Positions 59,627 to 64,000 of a DNA stretch of 64,000 nt are shown piece by piece (the first letter of the stretch is position 1; every line of letters starts with the position of its first letter). A program made the position numbers and the translations under genes. This stretch comes from Kutzneria sp044547355. Its GTDB lineage: Bacteria; Actinomycetota; Actinomycetes; Mycobacteriales; Pseudonocardiaceae. The stretch spans positions 558,001 through 622,000 of the forward strand of contig NZ_JBIUAG010000001.1 of the NCBI RefSeq assembly GCF_044547355.1, given 5' to 3'. The notes beneath the pieces are model-generated. The model did no database searches. It was not told the origin of the DNA and saw only the letters and a program-made list of their open reading frames with translations.

Positions 59627-61384
59627 ATGCGTTTGAGAACGGCACTACTGAGCGCGGCCGTGCTGGCCGCCTCGGTGTCCGGCCTGGTCGCGACCGCCGC
59701 GGCGGCGACCGCGCCGAAGGCGGCCACTCCCCTGCCGACGCATGTGTTCGCCCCGTACTTCGAGACCTACCAGGAAGGCCAGAGCCCGTCGGCGCTGGCC
59801 AAGCAGGCCGGCGTGAAGTACCTGACGCTGGCCTTCCTGCAGACCGCCCAACAGGGTTCGTGCACCCTGCTGTGGGATGGCGCCACCGCGATCGGCGGCG
59901 GCAGCTTCGGCGCCGAGATCGCCGCACTTCAGGCCGCCGGCGGCGACGCGATCCCGTCGCTGGGCGGCTACGCCGCCGACACCACCAACACCGAGCTGGC
60001 CGACAGCTGCACCGACGTCTCGAAGATCGCCGCCGGCTTCGAGAGTCTGATCACCACGTACAACATCAGCCGGATCGACCTGGACGTCGAGGCCGACTCC
60101 CTCAACAACAGCGCCGGCATCGACCGCCGCAACAAGGCCATCAAGCTGACCGAGGACTGGGCCGCCGCCAACGGGCGCGGCATCCAGTTCTCCTACACGC
60201 TGCCGACCACGCCCACCGGCCTGGCCACCGGCCTGGCCGTGCTGCAGAACGCCGTCAGCAACCAGGCCCGCGTCGACGTCATCAACCTCATGACGTTCGA
60301 CTACTACGACAACGCCCAGCACAACATGGCCACCGACACCCAGACCGCGGTGGCCGGTCTGATCAACCAGATCACCCCGCTGTACCCGGGCAAGACCCAG
60401 GCGCAGCTCTACGCCATGGTCGGCGTCACCGAGATGCCCGGCCGCGACGACTACGGCAGCAGCGGCGAGACCGGCCCGCCGGAGATCTTCACCGTCGCCA
60501 ACGCCACCACCGTCTACAACTGGGCCGTCTCCAAGGGCATCAACACCCTGTCGTTCTGGGCCCTGCAACGGGACAACGGCGGCTGCAACGGCACCCCCGG
60601 CAACGACTCGTGTTCCGGGATCCAGCAGAACACCTGGGACTTCAGCCACGTGTTCGCGCCGTTCACCAGCGGCTCCACCCCGCCGCCCGCCAACGACTTC
60701 TCGGTGGCGGTCAACCCCGGCTCGGCCGCGGTCAACCCCGGCGGCTCCACCAGCGCCACCGTGCAGACAGCCGTCACCGCCGGCTCCGCGCAGAACGTCG
60801 CCCTCAGCGTCAGCGGCGCGCCCTCCGGCGTCACCGCCTCGGTCAGCCCCACCTCAGTGTCCGCCGGCGGAACCGCGACACTGTCCGTGAGCACGACCTC
60901 CGGCGCCGCGCCCGGCAGCTACCCGCTGACCGTCACCGGCACCGCCGGCTCGACCAGCCACTCCAGCACCTTCACCCTCACCGTCAACGGCACCGCGCCG
61001 CCTGGCGCGATCGTCAACCCCGGCCTGGAGACCGGGGCCCTGAGCCCGTGGACCTGCCAGTCCGGCGGGGCCGTCGTCGGCACGCCCGTGCACGGCGGCG
61101 CCCACGCCCTGTCCGTGGCCGCCACCAGCAGCCAGACCGGCGAGTGCGACCAGACGATCACCGTGTCGGCCAACGCCAGCCACAGGCTGACCGTGTGGGT
61201 GCGGGGCAACTTCGCCTACGCCGGCGTCAAGGGCGGGGCCAGCGCCGAGACCTGGACCTCGTCCAGCGGCTACACCCAGCTCACGATTCCGTTCACCACC
61301 GGGGCTTCCGGCGCCGTCACCGTGTACGTGCACGGCTGGTACGCCCAGGGCACCGTCTACGCCGACGACTTCGCCGTCAGCTAG
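59627..61384 (+). CDS. Secreted GH18 chitinase with C-terminal accessory domains
   Basis: A 585-residue secreted enzyme. A Sec signal (residues 1 to about 27) leads to a GH18 domain (about 38-345) with the catalytic motif IDLDVE, where Glu155 is the acid. Then come a Ser/Thr-rich Ig-like domain (VAVNPGSAAVNPGGSTSATV, about 360-450) and a carbohydrate-binding-like beta-sandwich (GLETGALSPWTCQSGGAVVG to the end). ATG 59627 follows TGGAGCCAGG. A DasR-like site in the promoter fits chitin/N-acetylglucosamine control. A terminator follows. Confidence 0.9.
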   Translation: MRLRTALLSAAVLAASVSGLVATAAAATAPKAATPLPTHVFAPYFETYQEGQSPSALAKQAGVKYLTLAFLQTAQQGSCTLLWDGATAIGGGSFGAEIAALQAAGGDAIPSLGGYAADTTNTELADSCTDVSKIAAGFESLITTYNISRIDLDVEADSLNNSAGIDRRNKAIKLTEDWAAANGRGIQFSYTLPTTPTGLATGLAVLQNAVSNQARVDVINLMTFDYYDNAQHNMATDTQTAVAGLINQITPLYPGKTQAQLYAMVGVTEMPGRDDYGSSGETGPPEIFTVANATTVYNWAVSKGINTLSFWALQRDNGGCNGTPGNDSCSGIQQNTWDFSHVFAPFTSGSTPPPANDFSVAVNPGSAAVNPGGSTSATVQTAVTAGSAQNVALSVSGAPSGVTASVSPTSVSAGGTATLSVSTTSGAAPGSYPLTVTGTAGSTSHSSTFTLTVNGTAPPGAIVNPGLETGALSPWTCQSGGAVVGTPVHGGAHALSVAATSSQTGECDQTITVSANASHRLTVWVRGNFAYAGVKGGASAETWTSSSGYTQLTIPFTTGASGAVTVYVHGWYAQGTVYADDFAVS

Positions 61385-61393
61385 CCCGATCCG

Positions 61394-61422
61394 GCGACCC
61401 CCGCCCGGTCGGCGGGGGTCGC
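61394..61422 (+). terminator. Hairpin terminator after chitinase
   Basis: Perfect 12-bp stem GCGACCCCCGCC / GGCGGGGGTCGC with a 5-nt loop, starting 10 bp after the chitinase stop. Confidence 0.8.
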
Positions 61423-61482
61423 CCGGAACCGTCCTGCCATGATCCGCGTCAGACCGGGGCGACCCACTCTGGAGGGATCTTC

Positions 61483-62208
61483 ATGCAGGACCGTGTGCAC
61501 GGCACCGTGATGCCGGTGCTGGACATCATGCTCAATCCGGGCGAATCCGTCTGCGCCGAGTCCGGCGAGCTGTCATGGATGTCGGCCAGCATCCAGATGA
61601 CCACCTCGACCCAGGGGGCCGGCAGCAGCGGCGTGTTCGGGGCGCTCAAGCGGAGCCTGTCCGGCGGCACGTTCTTCATGACCACCTACACCGCCGCCGG
61701 CCAGCCCGGCTCCGTGTCGTTCGCCGCCCACCTGCCCGGGCAGATCTTCCCCGTCGACGTCGCTCCCCAGCCCGGCTACGGCTTCATGGCCCACCGCCGG
61801 GCCTACGTCGCCGGCACCCCCGGCGTCACCCTCACCACCGGCTTCCAGCAGCGGCTCGGCGCCGGCATCTTCGGCGGCGAGGGCTTCCTGCTCCAGCGCA
61901 TCGGCGGCCAGGGCCGGGCCTGGGTGCAGCTGTCCGGCGAGGTCATCCCGTACGACCTCCAGCCCGGCCAGGTCATCCGCGCCCACCCCGGCCACATCGG
62001 CATGTTCCAGGACACCGTGCAGTTCGGCATCACCACCGTGCCCGGCATCCGCAACAAGCTCTTCGGCGGCGACGGCTTCTTCCTCGCCGAACTGTCCGGC
62101 CCCGGCCGCGTGTGGCTCCAGTCCCTGCCCATCGACCGCCTCGCCCACTCCCTCACCCCGTACCTCCCCCAGAACGAGGGCGGCCGCCCCGGCCTGTTCA
62201 ACAACTGA
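61483..62208 (+). CDS. AIM24 family protein (TIGR00266-type)
   Basis: A 241-residue beta-rich protein with the AIM24 pattern: SVCAESGELSWMSASIQMTT, SLSGGTFFMTTYTA, GFMAHRRAYVAG, GEGFLLQRIGGQGRAWVQLS and GDGFFLAELSGPGRVWLQSL. Bacterial members are of unknown function; the fold is a tryptophan-RNA-binding-attenuator-like beta-barrel. ATG 61483 follows GGAGGGATCTTC. Its stop overlaps the next start (ATGA), so it is co-translated with the acetyltransferase. Confidence 0.85.
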   Translation: MQDRVHGTVMPVLDIMLNPGESVCAESGELSWMSASIQMTTSTQGAGSSGVFGALKRSLSGGTFFMTTYTAAGQPGSVSFAAHLPGQIFPVDVAPQPGYGFMAHRRAYVAGTPGVTLTTGFQQRLGAGIFGGEGFLLQRIGGQGRAWVQLSGEVIPYDLQPGQVIRAHPGHIGMFQDTVQFGITTVPGIRNKLFGGDGFFLAELSGPGRVWLQSLPIDRLAHSLTPYLPQNEGGRPGLFNN

Positions 62209-63203
62209 TGAAGACTCAGCTTCTCGACGTCGACCGGGACGATCTGCTCGGCTACTACGACGTCTGGTCGGCCAGCTACGCCGACTGGAACGACGAGCCG
62301 TTCGGCGACTACGACACGATCGTCGCGGCGGTGCGCAACCCGTTGACGACCTTCGGGCCACAACTGCACTGGGCCGCCTACGAGGACGGGCGGATGGTCG
62401 GGCACTGTCAGCTCTCCCTGCCATCGGATTCGACCGTCGGGATGGCCAAAGTCACCGTGCATCCCGACTTTCGCCGCCGCGGCATCGGCGCGGCCCTGCT
62501 GCGCGCGGCCCTGCCGACGCTGCGTTCCCATGGCCGCACGACCCTTGAGGGATGGTCGCTGACCAAGGACGGTCCCGGCCACCGCTGGGCCGCCAGGCGT
62601 GGGTTCGCCACCGTGCACGAGACCGTCCTTCAGCGGCTCATGATCGACGAAGTCGATCAGTCGCTTTGGGACGTTCCCGATGTCGCCGGCTACCGCACCG
62701 TGTCCTGGAACGACCGCGCCCCCGACGATCTCGTCGCATCGTACGCCGCCGTGCAGGACGCCATCCAGGACGCGCCGTTGGGCGACACCGGTTTCCGCTA
62801 CGCCCGGTGGACCGCCGACCGCGTCCGGCGGGCCGAAGACGAGCGTCGCTCACAGGGCATCGAACAGCGGGTCGTGGTCGCGGTTTCCTCGTCGACCGGC
62901 GAGGTCGTGGCGTACACCGAGATCGACCTGCGTCGCAAGGACCGGGCCGTTCAACTCGGGACCGCCGTGCTGCCGGCCCATCGCGGCCACGGCCTGGGCC
63001 GGTTGATCAAGGCCCGGATGGCCCGTTGGCTGCGGGCCGACCGACCCGATCTCGACCGGGTGCTCACCACCACCGCCTCGTCCAACGTGCACATGATCGA
63101 CGTCAACCACCGGATCGGGTTCACCACCACCAGAACCATGCTGGTCGTCAGCCGCGCGGTCGAGGGTCTAGACCAGGGCGTCGACTCCCGGGCCGCGCAG
63201 TGA
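62208..63203 (+). CDS. Double-domain GNAT acetyltransferase
   Basis: A 331-residue protein with two GNAT folds. The first has VTVHPDFRRRGIGAALLRAA (acetyl-CoA loop, about 80-100) and the second has GTAVLPAHRGHGLGRLIKAR (about 255-275). The arrangement is like that of MshD, the mycothiol synthase, and other tandem GNATs, but I see no specific match. ATG 62208 overlaps the AIM24 stop. Its last 36 bp overlap the convergent gene at 63168. Confidence 0.82.
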   Translation: MKTQLLDVDRDDLLGYYDVWSASYADWNDEPFGDYDTIVAAVRNPLTTFGPQLHWAAYEDGRMVGHCQLSLPSDSTVGMAKVTVHPDFRRRGIGAALLRAALPTLRSHGRTTLEGWSLTKDGPGHRWAARRGFATVHETVLQRLMIDEVDQSLWDVPDVAGYRTVSWNDRAPDDLVASYAAVQDAIQDAPLGDTGFRYARWTADRVRRAEDERRSQGIEQRVVVAVSSSTGEVVAYTEIDLRRKDRAVQLGTAVLPAHRGHGLGRLIKARMARWLRADRPDLDRVLTTTASSNVHMIDVNHRIGFTTTRTMLVVSRAVEGLDQGVDSRAAQ

Positions 63204-63791
63204 GTCGAGGGCCGACTCGATGCGGCCGGTGGTGAGCATGAGCAGAGCCAACACTGGGCCGGTGATCGTGGGGCCGGAGCCGACGGTCCAGTCGGTGTCG
63301 GTGGCGGTGAGGGTGACGCCGGCGAAGCGGCGGCGGGCGTGGAAGGGGAAGCCCACGGCCCAGACGCGGTCGAGGCCGGCGCGGGCGTAGTCGACGGGGA
63401 TGGGGAAGTCGCGGCCGAGGGGACGCGCGATGTCCTGGCTGTGGACGATGGCGTCGAACAGGGAGTTGCGGGTGTCGAGGACCTTGGCGGTGCGGCGGTC
63501 GGCGGCGTGGTCGCGGAGACGGGCGACGATGGCGGGGCCGCCGAGCGCGCCGTAGCGCAACGCCAGGACGGTGTTGATGTGGTGGGGATTGAAGCGACCA
63601 CGGGGACCGGCGGCGATCAACTCCCACGTGGTGATGGTCGGCACGAGCGAGAGGTGGCCGGCGACCTCGCGGACCCGCCAGCCGGCGCACAGGGACGGGG
63701 CGTCCCACTCGGCCGGACTCAAGGTGTCCAGCAGGTCGGCGATGCGCAGCCGCATGGTCTGAACGGCCGACCAATAGTCGTCTTCCGACAT
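63168..63791 (-). CDS. Maleylpyruvate isomerase N-terminal (DinB-like) family protein
   Basis: A 207-residue DinB-like protein: CAGWRVREVAGHLSLVPTIT and DAIVHSQDIARPLGRDFPIP, where the histidines fit the metal site of the MDMPI/TIGR03083 group. It is a distant relative of the protein at 41721. ATG 63791 has GGGGAGGCGTCGG before it. Like that protein it is divergent from a MarR gene, with inverted repeats in between. Confidence 0.8.
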   Translation of the reverse strand: MSEDDYWSAVQTMRLRIADLLDTLSPAEWDAPSLCAGWRVREVAGHLSLVPTITTWELIAAGPRGRFNPHHINTVLALRYGALGGPAIVARLRDHAADRRTAKVLDTRNSLFDAIVHSQDIARPLGRDFPIPVDYARAGLDRVWAVGFPFHARRRFAGVTLTATDTDWTVGSGPTITGPVLALLMLTTGRIESALDSLRGPGVDALV

Positions 63792-63808
63792 CCGACGCCT
63801 CCCCAAAT

Positions 63809-63848
63809 AGTCCGAACTTCGGACAAAGAGTAGTACGGAGTTCGGACT
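63809..63848. promoter_or_regulatory. Inverted-repeat operator between the DinB-like and MarR genes
   Basis: AGTCCGAACT (63809-63818) and AGTTCGGACT (63839-63848) are exact inverted copies, 20 bp apart. The first lies in a local palindrome GTCCGAA-C-TTCGGAC (63810-63824). The AT-richer middle holds TAGTAC and probably promoter elements for both genes. Confidence 0.72.
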
Positions 63849-63865
63849 TCTGCAATGGTGGGCGG

Positions 63866-64000
63866 ATGACGATCGAGGACGAGCCGCTGAACCTGGGGCT
63901 GCTGCTGTTCATCCCCTACCGCCACATGGAGTCGGCAGTGCTCGCCAAGCTCAAGTCGCACGGACACGACCTGCCGCTGAACCAGGCCCGCGTGTTCCAG
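63866..64000 (+). CDS. MarR family regulator (3' end outside the window)
   Basis: Only 45 codons are present: MTIEDEPLNLGLLLFIPYRH, then MESAVLAKLKSHGHDLPLNQ and ARVFQ, the dimerization-helix start of a MarR protein. The frame is open to the window edge. The earlier ATG at 63854 stops after four codons, so ATG 63866 is used. It is divergent from the DinB-like gene, with strong inverted repeats between them. Confidence 0.75.
   Translation, partial: MTIEDEPLNLGLLLFIPYRHMESAVLAKLKSHGHDLPLNQARVFQ

Noticed and set aside
1..64000. CRISPR arrays, tRNA or rRNA genes, insertion sequences
   Set aside because: No regular repeat-spacer pattern, cloverleaf, rRNA core or transposase motif was seen on either strand.

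Overview
The window reads as a chromosomal segment of a high-GC actinomycete, probably of the Pseudonocardiales (Kutzneria/Amycolatopsis-like); the genus is an inference. Pointers are the very high GC, many GTG starts, numerous -10 boxes placed 6-8 nt before the start codon (leaderless transcripts), proteins of mycothiol-linked families, a partial conservon, a KstR2-type sterol-ring locus and a chitinase with a DasR-like site. I found no rRNA, tRNA, CRISPR array, insertion sequence or integrase. Gene order and composition look like ordinary chromosome with accessory islands.

Layout. 1-3698: edge of a probable biosynthetic group on the + strand (acyl-CoA-dehydrogenase-like hydroxylase, ATP-grasp ligase, kynurenine-3-monooxygenase-like enzyme). 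3817-7550: a glycosyltransferase and a secreted M4 metalloprotease closed by a strong terminator. 7626-14476 (-): a tightly coupled four-gene operon (D-aminoacylase-like amidohydrolase, M20 peptidase, enolase-superfamily racemase/epimerase, and a fused S9 peptidase + S12 hydrolase), suggesting catabolism of peptides or N-acyl compounds that contain D-amino acids. 14538-17432: MarR regulator with a clear operator, an NAD-epimerase, a membrane protein and a DUF5709 protein.

17410-24159 (-): a class I lanthipeptide cluster with three precursor peptides, a full-length LanB, a LanC and an exporter. The precursors share an F/Y-D-L-D-x-R-L-G leader box, but their cores are very different: one has four cysteines, one has a single possible ring, and one is proline-rich with a C-terminal cysteine. 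This is the best candidate for an undescribed system in the window. 24392-28465 (-): a thioredoxin-fold protein and a NitT/TauT-type importer with two permeases. 29010-32185 (+): a two-gene remnant of a conservon. 32188-37904: YczE-type membrane protein, a LysR remnant, ileS, thioredoxin and a small secreted protein. 38090-40263 (-): an NBR1-Ig protein, a secreted HNH protein and an alpha/beta hydrolase.

40269-43820: a small regulon in which two paralogous TetR genes (one fused to a SnoaL-like domain) and a short-chain dehydrogenase share the box TATATGGACAC. A divergent MarR/TIGR03086 pair with a perfect inverted-repeat operator lies inside it. 43935-48635: a secreted beta-helix protein, a VOC protein and two flavin-dependent monooxygenases.

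48665-57411: a divergent locus for degradation of the steroid C/D rings (HIP pathway), in the order fadA6, kstR2, ipdF, fadE30 / fadD3, enoyl-CoA hydratase, fadE31, fadE32, fadE33. A large palindrome lies in the shared promoter. 57396-64000: an Acg-like reduced nitroreductase, an NlpC/P60-like enzyme behind three 11-bp tandem repeats, a MarR regulator, a GH18 chitinase with a DasR-like site, an AIM24 protein, a double-GNAT acetyltransferase, and a second divergent TIGR03086-like/MarR pair cut by the window end.
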